Part shown: positions 8,655 to 19,490 of the stretch, piece after piece
How positions within the stretch are numbered: the first letter of the stretch is position 1
How the letters are laid out: each line of letters begins with the position of its first letter
NCBI RefSeq assembly: GCF_002282855.1
Contig: NZ_NRIR01000008.1
Location: 124,001-188,000, forward strand
Direction: 5' to 3'
Length of the DNA: 64,000 nucleotides
Source of the DNA: Paraferrimonas sedimenticola
Lineage (GTDB): Bacteria; Pseudomonadota; Gammaproteobacteria; Enterobacterales; Shewanellaceae
Program-made: the position numbers and the translations under genes
The notes under the pieces: model-generated
What the model was told of the DNA's origin: nothing
Database searches by the model: none
What the model saw: only the letters and a program-made list of their open reading frames with translations

Positions 8655-9380
8655 ATGACACCAGAACGGCTACAGCGTATTAATCAGATGCTGGATAAGC
8701 GCCAAATCGACCTGACTTTGTGCCTGGAAATGGTGCACAAAACACAGAATTTGGCGGCGATTCTACGCACTGCTGACGCCGTTGGTGTGTCTAAACTACA
8801 CGCCGTTTGGCCTGACCCCAAAATGTGGGTTTCCGGCCACACCGCCAGCGGCTCACAGCAATGGGTCGATGTGCATAAGCACGCCAGCACCAAAGAAGCC
8901 ATCGAGCATCTGCGCGGCCAAGGCATGCAGATTCTGGCTACCAACCTTTCCGATCGGGCGGTCGACTATCGCGAAATCGACTACACCAAGCCCACCGCCA
9001 TTTTAATGGGCCAAGAAAAATTCGGGATCTCCGAAGAAGCCCTAACGATGGCCGACCAGGACATCATTATTCCCATGGAAGGCATGGTGCAATCCCTCAA
9101 CGTATCCGTGGCCTCAGCGCTCATTCTTTACGAAGCCCAACGCCAGCGACAACTGGCGGGCCTTTACGACACGCGCAAAATTGACGAAGCCACCTGCCAA
9201 CGAATTTTGTTTGAAGGCGGCCATCCGCTGTTTGCCAAAGCCTGTAAACGCAAAGGCTTGCCCTACCCTCACGTAGACCAAGACGGTCAAATCCAAGCGT
9301 CTGACGAGTGGTGGGCTAAAATGCAGATGACCCAAGAAGCCTGGGAACACTTGGACGACGACGAACCGCAACAGGTTTGA
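8655..9380 (+). CDS. trmH: tRNA (guanosine(18)-2'-O)-methyltransferase TrmH
   Basis: 241 residues. SPOUT-class enzyme that methylates the 2'-OH of G18 in the D-loop of tRNAs. N-terminal MTPERLQRINQML helix, NLAAILRTADAVG motif (N32 region), the knot motifs LMGQEKFGISEEA (about 117-129) and IIPMEGMVQSLNVSVASAL (about 138-156) are all present. The position after spoT matches the conserved gene order. Confidence 0.97.
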   Translation: MTPERLQRINQMLDKRQIDLTLCLEMVHKTQNLAAILRTADAVGVSKLHAVWPDPKMWVSGHTASGSQQWVDVHKHASTKEAIEHLRGQGMQILATNLSDRAVDYREIDYTKPTAILMGQEKFGISEEALTMADQDIIIPMEGMVQSLNVSVASALILYEAQRQRQLAGLYDTRKIDEATCQRILFEGGHPLFAKACKRKGLPYPHVDQDGQIQASDEWWAKMQMTQEAWEHLDDDEPQQV

Positions 9381-9555
9381 CCAGAAGACAACGGTAGAAT
9401 AGGCGCTGGCGCGACATTTGTTGTGTCAGGGTTGCGTTGGTTTAACAGACAGGCAACTGGCGCATCGGTACAATACCTCCTAATTTTTATTACCTTTGTC
9501 TAATGTGCGAAAAGTCGTCATACTCAGACAAACGATGGAAAAAAGGTGCGAACTG

Positions 9556-11211
9556 ATGCAAACGAGTGTCAAAACTCAGCTAGAAATGCTGGACCACTGG
9601 GTAGAGCAGCAAGGCGATAGAGTATTCTTACGCCAACCGATTAACGGCCAATACGTCGACTACACCTGGGCTAAAGTCAAACAGCAAGCACAGCAGCTTG
9701 CCGGCAGTTTGCGCCACTTAGGGCTGCAGCGTGGCGACAAGATTGCCATCCTTTCTAAAAACTGTGCCGAGTGGTTTATCACCGATCTGGCCTTGATGAT
9801 GGGCGGCTACATCAGTGTGCCGATTTATCCGACCGCTAACGCCGATACCATTCGCTATGTAGTCCAACACAGTGAAGCCAAAGCCGTATTCGTGGGTAAG
9901 CTCGACTTCTGGAAAGACCAAGAAGCCGGCGTCGGCGGTGACATTCTGCGCCTAGCTATGCCATACGACACCATGCCTGCCCAATACAGCTGGGAAACCT
10001 TGCTGAGCAAAGGTGAGCCACTGACCGATTACCCATATCCTAAGCTCGACGAGCTGATGACCTTAATTTACACCTCGGGCAGTACCGGTAATCCCAAGGG
10101 CGTGATGCACGACTATGGCGCTTACTGCCTGACCTCGCGAACCATCGCCGAGCATTTGGGTGGTTCTATTGATGATCGCGTATTGTCCTACTTGCCATTG
10201 GCGCACATCACCGAGCGTACCTACATTCAGGGCGCTGTGTTCTACTACGGTGGTACTGTCGGCTTTGCCGAAAGCTTGGATACCTTTGTTGACGACGTCA
10301 AGCGCGCTGCACCAACTCTGTTCTTGTCGGTGCCACGTCTTTGGACCCTGTTCCAAAAGAACATTATCGAGAAAATTGGCGAGTCCAAGCTCAACTTGCT
10401 GCTAAGCCTGCCAATCATCAAAGGATTGGTGGCCAAGAAAATTCGAGCCGAGCTGGGTTTGGCGCACGCTCGTGTGTTGGGCTGTGGTTCTGCACCCGTG
10501 GCACCGTCGCTACTTGAATGGTACAACCGCCTGGGCATGAAGATCACCGAAGCCTGGGGCATGTCAGAGAACTGCGCTTACGCCACGCTCAACTTCCCAT
10601 TCCGCCAAGACAAAATTGGCACAGTGGGCAAAGCTGGCTTGGGTTGTGAAGTGCGCATTGGCGACAATGACGAGCTGCAATTTAAGTCACCGGGCAACAT
10701 GCTGGGTTACTACAAGCAAGAGGAAGCCACCAAGGAAGCCTTTACCGAAGACGGTTATCTTCGCACCGGCGATTGCGCCTCTATCGATGCCGATGGCTTT
10801 GTGACTATCACAGGTCGTGTGAAGGATAACTTCAAGTCGGCCAAGGGCAAGTACGTGGCACCAGTGCCAATTGAGCGTAAGCTGGCACAAAATACCGACA
10901 TCGAGCTGTTGTGTGTGATGGGCGCAGGCCTGCCGCACCCAATCGCATTGATTCAGCTGTCTGACGTGGCCTCGGCGCGCAATCGCGACGAAGTGCGCAA
11001 CTCGCTAAAAGCCACCCTAGACCAAGTTAATCAGACTCTGGAATCTCACGAGATCCTGGATGCCATGGTTGTGGTTAGCGAGAAATGGGATGTGGACAAT
11101 GACGTGCTTACCCCAACGCTGAAGATCAAACGCCATGTGTTGGAGCAGCGCTTTAACTCAGTGGTTGATGGTCTTCGCAAGGGCGTGGTTCGCTGGCAAG
11201 ACGAACTGTAA
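9556..11211 (+). CDS. AMP-forming long-chain acyl-CoA ligase family protein
   Basis: 551 residues from ATG 9556, chosen for its AAAGGTG ribosome site and natural N-terminus (MQTSVKTQLEMLDHWVEQQ); ATG 9535 and a TTG further upstream are in frame but less likely. Adenylate-forming enzyme: P-loop YTSGSTGNPKG near residues 172-182, EAWGMSEN near 335, TGD near 405 and the hinge GRVKDNFKSAKGKYVAP around 420-436. It resembles long-chain fatty-acid-CoA ligases of the FAA1 type more than FadD. Expected reaction: fatty acid + CoA + ATP to acyl-CoA. Its position between trmH and recG is not functionally informative. Confidence 0.85.
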   Translation: MQTSVKTQLEMLDHWVEQQGDRVFLRQPINGQYVDYTWAKVKQQAQQLAGSLRHLGLQRGDKIAILSKNCAEWFITDLALMMGGYISVPIYPTANADTIRYVVQHSEAKAVFVGKLDFWKDQEAGVGGDILRLAMPYDTMPAQYSWETLLSKGEPLTDYPYPKLDELMTLIYTSGSTGNPKGVMHDYGAYCLTSRTIAEHLGGSIDDRVLSYLPLAHITERTYIQGAVFYYGGTVGFAESLDTFVDDVKRAAPTLFLSVPRLWTLFQKNIIEKIGESKLNLLLSLPIIKGLVAKKIRAELGLAHARVLGCGSAPVAPSLLEWYNRLGMKITEAWGMSENCAYATLNFPFRQDKIGTVGKAGLGCEVRIGDNDELQFKSPGNMLGYYKQEEATKEAFTEDGYLRTGDCASIDADGFVTITGRVKDNFKSAKGKYVAPVPIERKLAQNTDIELLCVMGAGLPHPIALIQLSDVASARNRDEVRNSLKATLDQVNQTLESHEILDAMVVVSEKWDVDNDVLTPTLKIKRHVLEQRFNSVVDGLRKGVVRWQDEL

Positions 11212-11287
11212 AAGCGCGTAGCGCTAGCCATGCCGCCAAACACTGGTTACTATATGTATATGTTTACAGTGTTTTGGTGGCAACTGC

Positions 11288-13363
11288 TTGCAACAACTGG
11301 ATAAACTGGCCGTCACCGAACTCAAGGGCGTCGGCCAGAAACTCGCCGAAAAACTAGAAAAACTGGGCATCTCTAGCGTCCAGGATCTGCTATTTCATCT
11401 GCCGCTGCGCTACCAAGACCGCACTCGCATCACCCCCATTATCGATTGTCTGCCCGGCTCACACACCTGTGTGCAAGGCGCCATTATCAGCTCTAACATC
11501 AGTTATGGCCGCAAGCGCATGCTGACGGTTCAAATCGAAGATGCTGGCGCACGCATGACCTTGCGCTTTTTCAACTTCTCGATGGCACAACGAGACGGCC
11601 TCAAAAACGGTTTGAACATTGCCGCCTTTGGCGAAATTCGCCGCGGTATGAAAGGGTTGGAGATCATCCATCCTGAGTATCGTCTGCTCAAAGACGACGG
11701 CCCGCAAACGCTGGAAGACAGCTTAACTCCTATCTACCCCACCACCGAAGGGCTTAAGCAACTGAGTCTGCGCAAACTCACCGACCAGGCTCTAGACAAG
11801 CTCAGCGATAAGAATCTAAGCGAATGGCTGCCCAAACACGAACAACCCAATAGTTTGTCACTGGCAGACGCGGTTCGCCTGTTGCATCGCCCGCCACCGG
11901 ATGTATCGCTTGAAGCGCTAGAACAGGGTACCCACCCGGCGCAACATCGGTTGGTATTAGAAGAATTGGCTGCTCATAGCTTAAGCATGCTCACCCTTCG
12001 ACAACAGGGGCAAATTCAACAGTCACCTCCACTGCCTGTGGACAATAGCCTGACTCAGAAGCTACTCGACCAGCTGAGCTTTAGCCCAACCGGAGCGCAG
12101 CAGCGAGTGGTCAAAGAGATTAACCAAGATTTAGCCAAGCCCCACCCCATGATGCGCTTAGTCCAAGGTGACGTAGGCTCGGGTAAGACTCTGGTGGCGG
12201 CGTTAGCCGCGTTGACTTGCATCGCGAATGGCATGCAAGTAGCACTAATGGCTCCTACCGAATTATTGGCTGAGCAACACGCCAACAACTTTCGCGCTTG
12301 GTTTGAGTCCATGGGAATTGAGATTGCTTGGCTTGCCGGCAAGCTAAAGGGCAAGGCCCGCGCCGCCTCGCTGGAAAAAATCGCCTCAGGTGAAGCGGCC
12401 ATGATTGTCGGCACTCACGCCATCTTCCAAGACCAGGTGGCCTTTAAGCAGTTAGGACTTATCATCATCGACGAGCAACACAGATTTGGCGTGCATCAAC
12501 GCTTAAGCCTGCTCGACAAGGGGGCCAACGGTGGGCTTGTACCCCATCAGCTGATCATGACGGCCACACCAATTCCCCGCACCTTGGCGATGACCGCCTA
12601 CGCTGATTTAGACACCAGTATCATCGATGAGCTACCGCCCGGGCGAACTCCTGTGACCACCGTGGCGATTCCAAACAGCCGTCGCGAGCAGGTGATGGAG
12701 CGGGTTAAAAAGGCGGTCACCCAAGACGGACGTCAGGTGTATTGGGTCTGTACCCTTATCGATGAATCCGAAGTGTTATCGGCTCAAGCCGCCGAAGAAG
12801 CCCACCAAAGCTTGTGCGAATCCTTGCCTGAATTGAGTATTGGATTGGTCCACGGAAGAATGAAACCGGCCGACAAACAGACGGTTATGGATCAATTTAA
12901 ATCTGGCGAGTTGAATCTTTTGGTGGCAACCACTGTCATAGAAGTAGGAGTGGACGTGCCCAACGCCAGCTTGATGATTATTGAGAACCCAGAACGCTTG
13001 GGTTTGGCACAACTTCACCAATTACGTGGTCGCGTGGGTCGAGGCTCGGTCGCCAGCCATTGTGTGCTGTTGTACCAGCCGCCGCTCTCCCATACTGCCA
13101 CTAAACGCTTAGGCGTGCTGCGAGACAGCAACGACGGCTTTGTTATCGCCCAAAAAGATTTGGAGATTCGAGGCCCTGGGGAGGTACTGGGAACCAAGCA
13201 AACCGGACTGGCAGACATGAAAGTCGCTGATTTGGTTCGCGATCAAGTATTGATTCCCGACGCCCAGCACCTAGCGCAACGGCTATATCAGGAGTATCCT
13301 GAATCCGTAGGGCCACTTATGCAACGATGGTTGGGAAACCGTCAAATTTATCGACAGGCTTAG
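11288..13363 (+). CDS. recG: ATP-dependent DNA helicase RecG
   Basis: 691 residues, normal length. Branched-DNA helicase acting at stalled forks and recombination intermediates. Wedge/OB region in the first 200 residues, Walker A GDVGSGKT near 295-302, Walker B DEQH near 393-396, TATPIPRT near 420, and the RGRVGRG motif VI near 580. Start is TTG (MQQLDKLAVTELKGVG), consistent with RecG N-termini beginning with the helix-hairpin-like LKGVG.K motif. Confidence 0.97.
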   Translation: MQQLDKLAVTELKGVGQKLAEKLEKLGISSVQDLLFHLPLRYQDRTRITPIIDCLPGSHTCVQGAIISSNISYGRKRMLTVQIEDAGARMTLRFFNFSMAQRDGLKNGLNIAAFGEIRRGMKGLEIIHPEYRLLKDDGPQTLEDSLTPIYPTTEGLKQLSLRKLTDQALDKLSDKNLSEWLPKHEQPNSLSLADAVRLLHRPPPDVSLEALEQGTHPAQHRLVLEELAAHSLSMLTLRQQGQIQQSPPLPVDNSLTQKLLDQLSFSPTGAQQRVVKEINQDLAKPHPMMRLVQGDVGSGKTLVAALAALTCIANGMQVALMAPTELLAEQHANNFRAWFESMGIEIAWLAGKLKGKARAASLEKIASGEAAMIVGTHAIFQDQVAFKQLGLIIIDEQHRFGVHQRLSLLDKGANGGLVPHQLIMTATPIPRTLAMTAYADLDTSIIDELPPGRTPVTTVAIPNSRREQVMERVKKAVTQDGRQVYWVCTLIDESEVLSAQAAEEAHQSLCESLPELSIGLVHGRMKPADKQTVMDQFKSGELNLLVATTVIEVGVDVPNASLMIIENPERLGLAQLHQLRGRVGRGSVASHCVLLYQPPLSHTATKRLGVLRDSNDGFVIAQKDLEIRGPGEVLGTKQTGLADMKVADLVRDQVLIPDAQHLAQRLYQEYPESVGPLMQRWLGNRQIYRQA

Positions 13364-13380
13364 TTTTAGCAGGAGCAAGC

Positions 13381-14283
13381 ATGCAGACCAACCCGGAAGA
13401 TCGCCTCATTCCTCAGTCGGCCGCCCGTGGAGCCAACCAAATCGCGATCGTCGTCATTATCGCAGTCATCGCCATCTCGATTGCCGCTTATTTGTATTTC
13501 AGCGACGCGCCATCTGACGAGCCGAACCAACCGGCACCGATTACCGTAGAGACTCAAGCACCGCAAGAGCCTTTGCCAGTAGAAGCGGAAATCACCGAGC
13601 CTGAGATTGAAGCCGAACCCGAGCCTATTGAGCTTGAGCCCATGCCCGAGGCACCGGTACAACCCGAGCCTATTGAGCCAGAAGAGCCGGAAGTAGTACT
13701 TCCTGAGCTCGGTGAGAGCGATGACTTTACCAAAGAGACCTTGGCCAGCGTGGCCGATGGCATGAGCTTTGACAACTACCTCACCGACCACAGCCTGTTG
13801 CGCAAATTCGTGGTATTCGTGGACAACATGGCCCAAGGCGAATTAGGTCGCAAAGTCTCGCCGGTTAAAGCCCCGTCAGACCCGTTTAGCGCCGTAGAAG
13901 TCAAAGACAAGATTTACATCGACCCGGATAGCTATCGCCGCTACGACTTTTACGCCGAGTTTCTAAATCAGCTCGATGAAGCTGAAATTGCCACGGCTTA
14001 CCAAGGGCTTAAGCCTCTGATAGAACAAGCCTTTGACGAGCTTGGTTATCAGAACACGAAGTTTGAAGACCAGTTAATCGATGCTATCGATTTAATGCTC
14101 GATGCACCGGAAGTCCCAGGAGCGATTGAGCTGACCTCGGTGAGCGTAAACTACAAGTACGCCGACCCTGAGTTGGAAGCCTTACCGGCCGCGCAGAAAC
14201 TGATGATCCGCATGGGGCCGAAAAACGCCGAAAAGGTTAAGGCGGCACTTAAGCGTCTTCGAGGCCAGTTAACCCAAGAGTAA
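13381..14283 (+). CDS. DUF3014 family membrane-anchored protein
   Basis: 300 residues from ATG 13381, which has an AGGAGC ribosome site 6 bases upstream (an earlier in-frame start lies inside recG and is rejected). One transmembrane helix at about 21-41, then a Pro/Glu-rich linker (about 45-115, repeated EPEPIE-type units) and a folded domain (about 125-300) matching DUF3014. It is probably an inner-membrane protein with its C-terminal domain in the periplasm, held off the membrane by the linker. Function unknown. Ends at a strong terminator. Confidence 0.85.
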   Translation: MQTNPEDRLIPQSAARGANQIAIVVIIAVIAISIAAYLYFSDAPSDEPNQPAPITVETQAPQEPLPVEAEITEPEIEAEPEPIELEPMPEAPVQPEPIEPEEPEVVLPELGESDDFTKETLASVADGMSFDNYLTDHSLLRKFVVFVDNMAQGELGRKVSPVKAPSDPFSAVEVKDKIYIDPDSYRRYDFYAEFLNQLDEAEIATAYQGLKPLIEQAFDELGYQNTKFEDQLIDAIDLMLDAPEVPGAIELTSVSVNYKYADPELEALPAAQKLMIRMGPKNAEKVKAALKRLRGQLTQE

Positions 14284-14304
14284 GCGCAAAAAACCACGCG
14301 CAAT

Positions 14305-14342
14305 AAAAAAGCTGCCACTTAGAACAGTAGGCAGCTTTTTTT
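14305..14342. terminator. Bidirectional terminator between DUF3014 gene and scoB
   Basis: AAAAAAGCTGCC and GGCAGCTTTTTTT form a perfect stem with a 13-base loop, with T-runs on both strands. It lies between the convergent DUF3014 gene and the liu/sco operon and can serve both. Confidence 0.9.
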
Positions 14343-14359
14343 GAGTTTAAGGCGAGTGC

Positions 14360-15019
14360 TTACGACAACGTCATCTCTGGCACTTCGGCAGGTACAACAA
14401 GTTCAGCAGCGGTCTTCTCAATGATTTCCTGAACCGAGACGCCTGGCGCTCGCTCAACCAAATGGAATTTGCCATCGCGAATTTCTAAGTAAGCCAAGTC
14501 GGTTACTACCTTCTTGATACAACCCACACCGGTTAATGGCAAAGTACATTCAGGCAAAATTTTCGAGTTACCTTTTTTGTCGGCATGCATCATGGTCACT
14601 ATGATGTTATCCGCACCGGCCACCAAGTCCATGGCGCCGCCCATGCCCTTAATGAGCTTGCCTGGGATCATCCAAGAAGCGATGTTGCCATTCACGTCCA
14701 CTTCAAAGGCACCCAATACGGTTAAATCCACGTGACCGCCACGGATCATGGCAAAGCTCTCAGCGCTGGAGAAATACGAAGCGCCAGTCACAGCGGTGAC
14801 GGTTTGCTTACCAGCGTTAATCAAGTCTGGGTCTAGGTTCTCTTCGGTAGGGAACTCACCCATGCCCAACAAACCATTCTCCGATTGCAGCATGACTTCC
14901 ATGCCGTCGGGAATATAGTTGGCCACCAAAGTCGGAATACCGATACCTAGGTTGACGTAGAAGCCGTCTTGCAGCTCTTGTGAAACTCGCTGTGCGATTT
15001 GTTCTCTTGATAGTGCCAT
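14360..15019 (-). CDS. scoB: 3-oxoacid CoA-transferase subunit B
   Basis: 219 residues. Beta subunit of succinyl-CoA (or acetyl-CoA):acetoacetate CoA-transferase, which activates acetoacetate. The catalytic glutamate sits in LQSENGLLGMGE (about residues 43-54). Last gene of the liu operon and 3 bases after scoA. It turns the acetoacetate released by HMG-CoA lyase (LiuE) into acetoacetyl-CoA. Whether the CoA donor is succinyl-CoA or acetyl-CoA cannot be told; an atoA name is the alternative. Confidence 0.92.
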   Translation of the reverse strand: MALSREQIAQRVSQELQDGFYVNLGIGIPTLVANYIPDGMEVMLQSENGLLGMGEFPTEENLDPDLINAGKQTVTAVTGASYFSSAESFAMIRGGHVDLTVLGAFEVDVNGNIASWMIPGKLIKGMGGAMDLVAGADNIIVTMMHADKKGNSKILPECTLPLTGVGCIKKVVTDLAYLEIRDGKFHLVERAPGVSVQEIIEKTAAELVVPAEVPEMTLS

Positions 15020-15022
15020 GAT

Positions 15023-15724
15023 TTATCCCGCCTTAACCGTACGTTGCTCAACACGCTTTTCAAAGGTGCCCTGAATGACTCGGTCCACATAAATACCTGG
15101 GGTGTGAATGTAGTTCGGGTCTAGGCTGCCAGCGGGAACAATCTCTTCCACCTCAACCACGGTGATCTTGCCAGCAGTGGCCATCATAGGGTTAAAGTTG
15201 GCCGCGGTGTTGCGGTAAATCAGGTTGCCCATGGTGTCCGCTTTCCAAGCCTTAACCAGAGCAAAATCGGCAGTGAGTGATGGTTCTAACACATAGTCGC
15301 GACCATCGATGTTACGGGTCTCTTTGCCATCGGCGACCGGAGTACCAAAACCTGTGGCAGTGAAGAACGCCGGAATGCCCGCGCCACCAGCGCGAATTTT
15401 CTCAGCCAGCGTGCCTTGCGGGGTCAAAATCACTTCCAGCTCACCAGATAGCATTTGACGCTCAAACTCGGCGTTCTCGCCCACGTAAGAGGACACCATG
15501 GTGCTGATCTGGCGGTTTTGCAGCAACAGGCCCAAACCAAAGTCATCGACACCGGCGTTGTTAGAAATCGCGGTCAGCCCCTTGATGGGCATTTCGGTCA
15601 TGGTCTTAATCAAACCTTCGGGAATACCACATAACCCGAAACCACCGACCATAATGGTCATGTCGCTAGTCAGCCCTTCCAGCGCCTGCTGGTAAGTGGT
15701 GACGACTTTATTCAGTCCTGCCAT
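15023..15724 (-). CDS. scoA: 3-oxoacid CoA-transferase subunit A
   Basis: 233 residues. Alpha subunit of the same CoA-transferase; the glycine-rich signature [14 protein letters not shown] is at about 26-39. Forms a heteromer with the following ScoB. Located directly after liuE (41-base gap), which supplies acetoacetate. atoD is the alternative name. Confidence 0.92.
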   Translation of the reverse strand: MAGLNKVVTTYQQALEGLTSDMTIMVGGFGLCGIPEGLIKTMTEMPIKGLTAISNNAGVDDFGLGLLLQNRQISTMVSSYVGENAEFERQMLSGELEVILTPQGTLAEKIRAGGAGIPAFFTATGFGTPVADGKETRNIDGRDYVLEPSLTADFALVKAWKADTMGNLIYRNTAANFNPMMATAGKITVVEVEEIVPAGSLDPNYIHTPGIYVDRVIQGTFEKRVEQRTVKAG

Positions 15725-15765
15725 TTATGTTGTCCTTTCGATCTGTGTTTACTGCTATTTATTCG

Positions 15766-16671
15766 TTATTTCTGCTGGGCTTTGGCCAAAATCGCTTGCG
15801 CGACTTTGGAGCCATTGCAACGCTCTAACGCGGTGCAGATGTCAGCCCCAGCTTTAGCGACATCCTCGAGTGACACGCCGGTTTCAATTCCCAGACCCTC
15901 GAGCATGTATAGTAAATCTTCGGTTGCCAGGTTACCGCTAGCCCCGGCGGCATAAGGGCAGCCGCCTAATCCAGCTACCGCAGAATCAAAGCATGCCACA
16001 CCTAGATCAAGGCACGCATTGATATTTGCCAGTGCTTGGCCGTAGGTGTCGTGAAAGTGCAGCGCAATCGCTTCCATGGGCACTTCTTGCGCCACGGCTT
16101 TGACCATGGCTACTGCTTTGTCTGAGGTGCCCACGCCTATAGTGTCCCCTAGCGAGATTTGATAGCAGCCGCGGCGATACAACTCACCGGCTACCCATGC
16201 CACTTGCTGTGGGTCAATCTCACCTTCGTAAGGGCAGCCCAATACGCAAGACACATATCCACGCACCGGAATACCCAGCTCTGTAGCCTTGGCCATCACG
16301 TCATCAAAACGCGCTAGCGACTCTTCAATGGAGCAATTGATGTTCTTTTTAGAGAAGCTCTCAGAGGCGGCAGCAAAGATAGCCACTTCATCGGCTTTGG
16401 CCTCAATAGCGCCTTCGAGTCCGCGCAGGTTTGGCGTTAGCGCGCAATAGCTAACCTCAGGTTTGCGCTCAATTTGGGCAAACACTTGAGCTGAATCGGC
16501 CATTTGCGGCACCCATTTGGGTGAGACAAAGCTGCCCACTTCAATTTTGCTAAGACCCGCTTGGGTCAGCGCGTTTATTAAGGCGACTTTGGCTTCAAGT
16601 GGCACCGCCACTTCGTTTTGCAAGCCATCACGAGCGCCAACTTCAACGATTTCGACTTTGGATGGGCGCAT
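15766..16671 (-). CDS. liuE: Hydroxymethylglutaryl-CoA lyase
   Basis: 301 residues. Cleaves 3-hydroxy-3-methylglutaryl-CoA to acetoacetate and acetyl-CoA, the last step of leucine breakdown. The signature GLGGCPYA with the catalytic cysteine is near residues 234-241; the N-terminal [10 protein letters not shown] (about 11-20) binds substrate and metal; HFHDTYGQ (about 202-209) supplies metal ligands. Its start overlaps the last base of liuD. Confidence 0.97.
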   Translation of the reverse strand: MRPSKVEIVEVGARDGLQNEVAVPLEAKVALINALTQAGLSKIEVGSFVSPKWVPQMADSAQVFAQIERKPEVSYCALTPNLRGLEGAIEAKADEVAIFAAASESFSKKNINCSIEESLARFDDVMAKATELGIPVRGYVSCVLGCPYEGEIDPQQVAWVAGELYRRGCYQISLGDTIGVGTSDKAVAMVKAVAQEVPMEAIALHFHDTYGQALANINACLDLGVACFDSAVAGLGGCPYAAGASGNLATEDLLYMLEGLGIETGVSLEDVAKAGADICTALERCNGSKVAQAILAKAQQK

Positions 16672-18686
16672 TAGCTTTGCTCCTCAGCAAACGTCATAGC
16701 CACCAGCTGAGCGCCATCGCTAACCATATCGCCAGGCTGGAACAAGAACTCATCCACCACACCCGCTTTTGGCGCGGCGATGGTGTACTCCATCTTCATG
16801 GCTTCCATGATCATAAGCCCCTCTCCGGCTTCCACCGATTGGCCAGCCTGGGCCAACCAACTCACCACAGTGCCGTTCATTGGTGCGTTTAGCGCGCTAT
16901 CCGAAGCACCTGCGCCCTCGCCAGTGTCGGTTTGCGGCAGCTCAAAGGCAAAACTCTGCGAGCCAATAAACAGCTGCACGCGCTCGTCGTCAAAGTGCAC
17001 ATCGGCATTTAGTCGATAGCCGTCTAACTCGGCCTCAATGCCGTGCTCGGTCAGCTCGGCGTGCACCAAAACTGGCGCTTGGTCTGTGCCCAAACGAACC
17101 TGCCAGTCACCACCGCATTGGCTTAGCTGAATGCTTTGCAGCGCATCTTGTTCATCCAGCAACTTCCAGCTTTGTTTAGCCGGTGCGTTAAGCTGCCAGC
17201 CCACCAAACTCGACCAAGGGGAGCTTGGGTCTTGCGACTCACCTGCCGCGCTTTGCACCTTTTGTTGCTCCACCAAAGCCAGGTAAACACCTGCTAAGCG
17301 CAGCGCCTGCTGATACTCTTGGCTGTCTTGCGCTTGAGTCGCCGGAAGTGCGTGGTCTTCGATAAAACCAGTGGTTAGCTTCTCAGCCACAAATGCTGGG
17401 TGCGTGATGATTTCCGACAAAAAACTCAAGTTGTGCTTAATGCCGCCAATTCGATATTGCGAAAGGGCGCGCTGCATGCGATTCAGTGCGCGCTCGCGAG
17501 AGACATCCCAAACAATCAATTTGGCAATCATAGGGTCGTAGTAACGGCTAATGTCGTCACCTTGGCGCACCCCGGTATCCACCCGTACGTACTCGCTCTG
17601 CTCTGGCTCTTTTAACAGGCTCAAATGACCTGTGGCTGGCAGAAATTCGTGTTGAGGATCTTCGGCGTAAACCCGTACTTCTAGCGAGTGACCATTGGTG
17701 CCAATCTGGCTTTGCTCAAGTGGCAGGGTTTGGCCATTGGCGACCAATAACTGCCATTCGACCAAGTCTTGGCCCGAGGTCATCTCGGTGACCGGGTGCT
17801 CTACTTGCAAACGGGTATTCATCTCCATGAAGTAGAAGCCACCGCGCGCATCTAACAAGAACTCAACGGTACCCGCACCAACATAGTTAATGGCTTTCGC
17901 CGCACGCACCGCCGCTTCGCCCATTTTCACTCTTAGCTCATCGCTGAGACCCGGTGCCGGCGCTTCTTCCACCACTTTCTGGTGACGGCGTTGCACCGAA
18001 CAGTCACGATCGCCTAGATAAACCGCGTTGCCGTGAATATCGGCAAACACCTGAACTTCCACGTGGCGCGGTTGTTGAATAAAAGCCTCTAACAATAGAG
18101 TGTCATCGCCAAAGCTCTGCATTGCTTCGCGACGGGCCGCCTGAATGCCATCCAGCACTTGCTCGTGAGAGTGCACTAGGCGCATGCCTTTACCACCGCC
18201 ACCAAAGGCAGCTTTTACCATTAGCGGGTAGCCAATGCGCTTGGCTTCCGCGAGTAGCAAGTCGTCGTCTTGTTCGTCACCGTGATACCCAGGTACTAGC
18301 GGCACGCCAGCATCGCCCATCACCTCTTTTGCCGCTGACTTTGAGCCCATTAGCTCAATGGCTTTGGCACCCGGGCCGATAAAGCGAATGTCATTTGCCT
18401 CACAGGCCTTGGCAAACTCGGAATTTTCCGACAAGAAACCGTATCCTGGGTGAATCGCCTCAGCGCCTGAGCGCTTTGCGCAATCGATAATGCGTTGGTA
18501 CTGCAGGTAGGATTCCGCACTCGGTGCCGGGCCAATCAAAAACGCTTCGTCAGCCATTTGCACATGGCGCGCATGACGGTCAGCTTCTGAGTAAACAGCC
18601 ACAGTGGCCACGCCCAACTGTTTCGCGGTTTGAATCACTCGACAGGCGATTTCACCTCGGTTTGCGATAAGAATTTTGGCAAACAT
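16671..18686 (-). CDS. liuD: 3-methylcrotonyl-CoA carboxylase, biotin-carrying alpha subunit
   Basis: 671 residues. Biotin carboxylase (ATP-grasp, about 1-450), linker, and C-terminal biotinyl domain with biotinylated Lys631 in EAMKMEY. Together with LiuB it carboxylates 3-methylcrotonyl-CoA to 3-methylglutaconyl-CoA. [12 protein letters not shown] is the ATP-binding loop, and [15 protein letters not shown] is the carboxylase signature. One base separates it from liuC. Confidence 0.96.
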   Translation of the reverse strand: MFAKILIANRGEIACRVIQTAKQLGVATVAVYSEADRHARHVQMADEAFLIGPAPSAESYLQYQRIIDCAKRSGAEAIHPGYGFLSENSEFAKACEANDIRFIGPGAKAIELMGSKSAAKEVMGDAGVPLVPGYHGDEQDDDLLLAEAKRIGYPLMVKAAFGGGGKGMRLVHSHEQVLDGIQAARREAMQSFGDDTLLLEAFIQQPRHVEVQVFADIHGNAVYLGDRDCSVQRRHQKVVEEAPAPGLSDELRVKMGEAAVRAAKAINYVGAGTVEFLLDARGGFYFMEMNTRLQVEHPVTEMTSGQDLVEWQLLVANGQTLPLEQSQIGTNGHSLEVRVYAEDPQHEFLPATGHLSLLKEPEQSEYVRVDTGVRQGDDISRYYDPMIAKLIVWDVSRERALNRMQRALSQYRIGGIKHNLSFLSEIITHPAFVAEKLTTGFIEDHALPATQAQDSQEYQQALRLAGVYLALVEQQKVQSAAGESQDPSSPWSSLVGWQLNAPAKQSWKLLDEQDALQSIQLSQCGGDWQVRLGTDQAPVLVHAELTEHGIEAELDGYRLNADVHFDDERVQLFIGSQSFAFELPQTDTGEGAGASDSALNAPMNGTVVSWLAQAGQSVEAGEGLMIMEAMKMEYTIAAPKAGVVDEFLFQPGDMVSDGAQLVAMTFAEEQS

Positions 18687-19487
18687 TTAGCTCTCCTGGC
18701 TGTTATTTAGCGCGCTCCATTGCGGGGCTTGGCGTTCGAAAAAGGCATTTAAGCCCAACTGACCTTCGGCGGATACTCGTGCTTTGGCGATGGTTTCGGC
18801 AGTGTGCTCAATCAGCTCTGCATTGATAGGACTGGCGGCCACCTCACGCAGTAAGGCTTTGGTGGTCTTCATGGCTTGTGGGCCGTTGGCCAACCAAGCT
18901 TGAACAATCGGCTCGGCAGCGGCGCGCAAGTCGTCGGCTACCTCGTGCACCACGCCTAGGTCTTTGGCGGTTTCCGCATTAAACACTTCGGCGGTCAGCA
19001 TGTAGCGGCGCGCTTGGCGCATACCCATGGCGCGCACCACGTAGGGACTAATGACTGCAGGGATGATCCCCAATTTAACTTCGCTTAAGCAGAACTTGGC
19101 GCTCGGGTGCGCAATGGCGATATCGCAGCAAGCCGCCAGACCTAAGGCGCCACCAAACGAAGGCCCTTGAATCAGCGCCATGCTTGGCTTGGGAAACTGA
19201 TCTAGGTTGGCCATCAAGGCCGCCAACTCACGGCTGTCAGCCAAGTTCTCGGCTTCAGACATTTTGGCCTGCTCGCGCATCCAATTCAGATCCGCACCGG
19301 CACTAAAGCACTTGCCTTCAGCGCTCAAAATCAAAGCGCGGGAGTCATCACCACTGAGCTGGCCTAACGCGCGGTTTAACTCAGCGATAGTATTGGCATT
19401 AAAGGCATTGTGAACCTGAGGTTTGGCCAACACTATCTCGGCCACGCCATTGTTATGGCGAATAATTTTTATGTCTTGATAGTCCAT
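18687..19487 (-). CDS. liuC: Enoyl-CoA hydratase family, methylglutaconyl-CoA hydratase
   Basis: 266 residues, crotonase fold. Hydrates 3-methylglutaconyl-CoA to HMG-CoA. Oxyanion-hole segments are FSAGADLNWM (about 61-70) and GPSFGGALGLAACCD (about 107-121); the acidic LSEVKLGIIPAVI motif follows. Specific function is inferred from its position between the two carboxylase subunit genes. Confidence 0.92.
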   Translation of the reverse strand: MDYQDIKIIRHNNGVAEIVLAKPQVHNAFNANTIAELNRALGQLSGDDSRALILSAEGKCFSAGADLNWMREQAKMSEAENLADSRELAALMANLDQFPKPSMALIQGPSFGGALGLAACCDIAIAHPSAKFCLSEVKLGIIPAVISPYVVRAMGMRQARRYMLTAEVFNAETAKDLGVVHEVADDLRAAAEPIVQAWLANGPQAMKTTKALLREVAASPINAELIEHTAETIAKARVSAEGQLGLNAFFERQAPQWSALNNSQES

Positions 19488-19490
19488 GGC

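Noticed and set aside
13366-13836. 156-codon minus-strand frame opposite the DUF3014 gene
   Set aside because: It reflects the low-complexity Pro/Glu-rich linker region read on the other strand.
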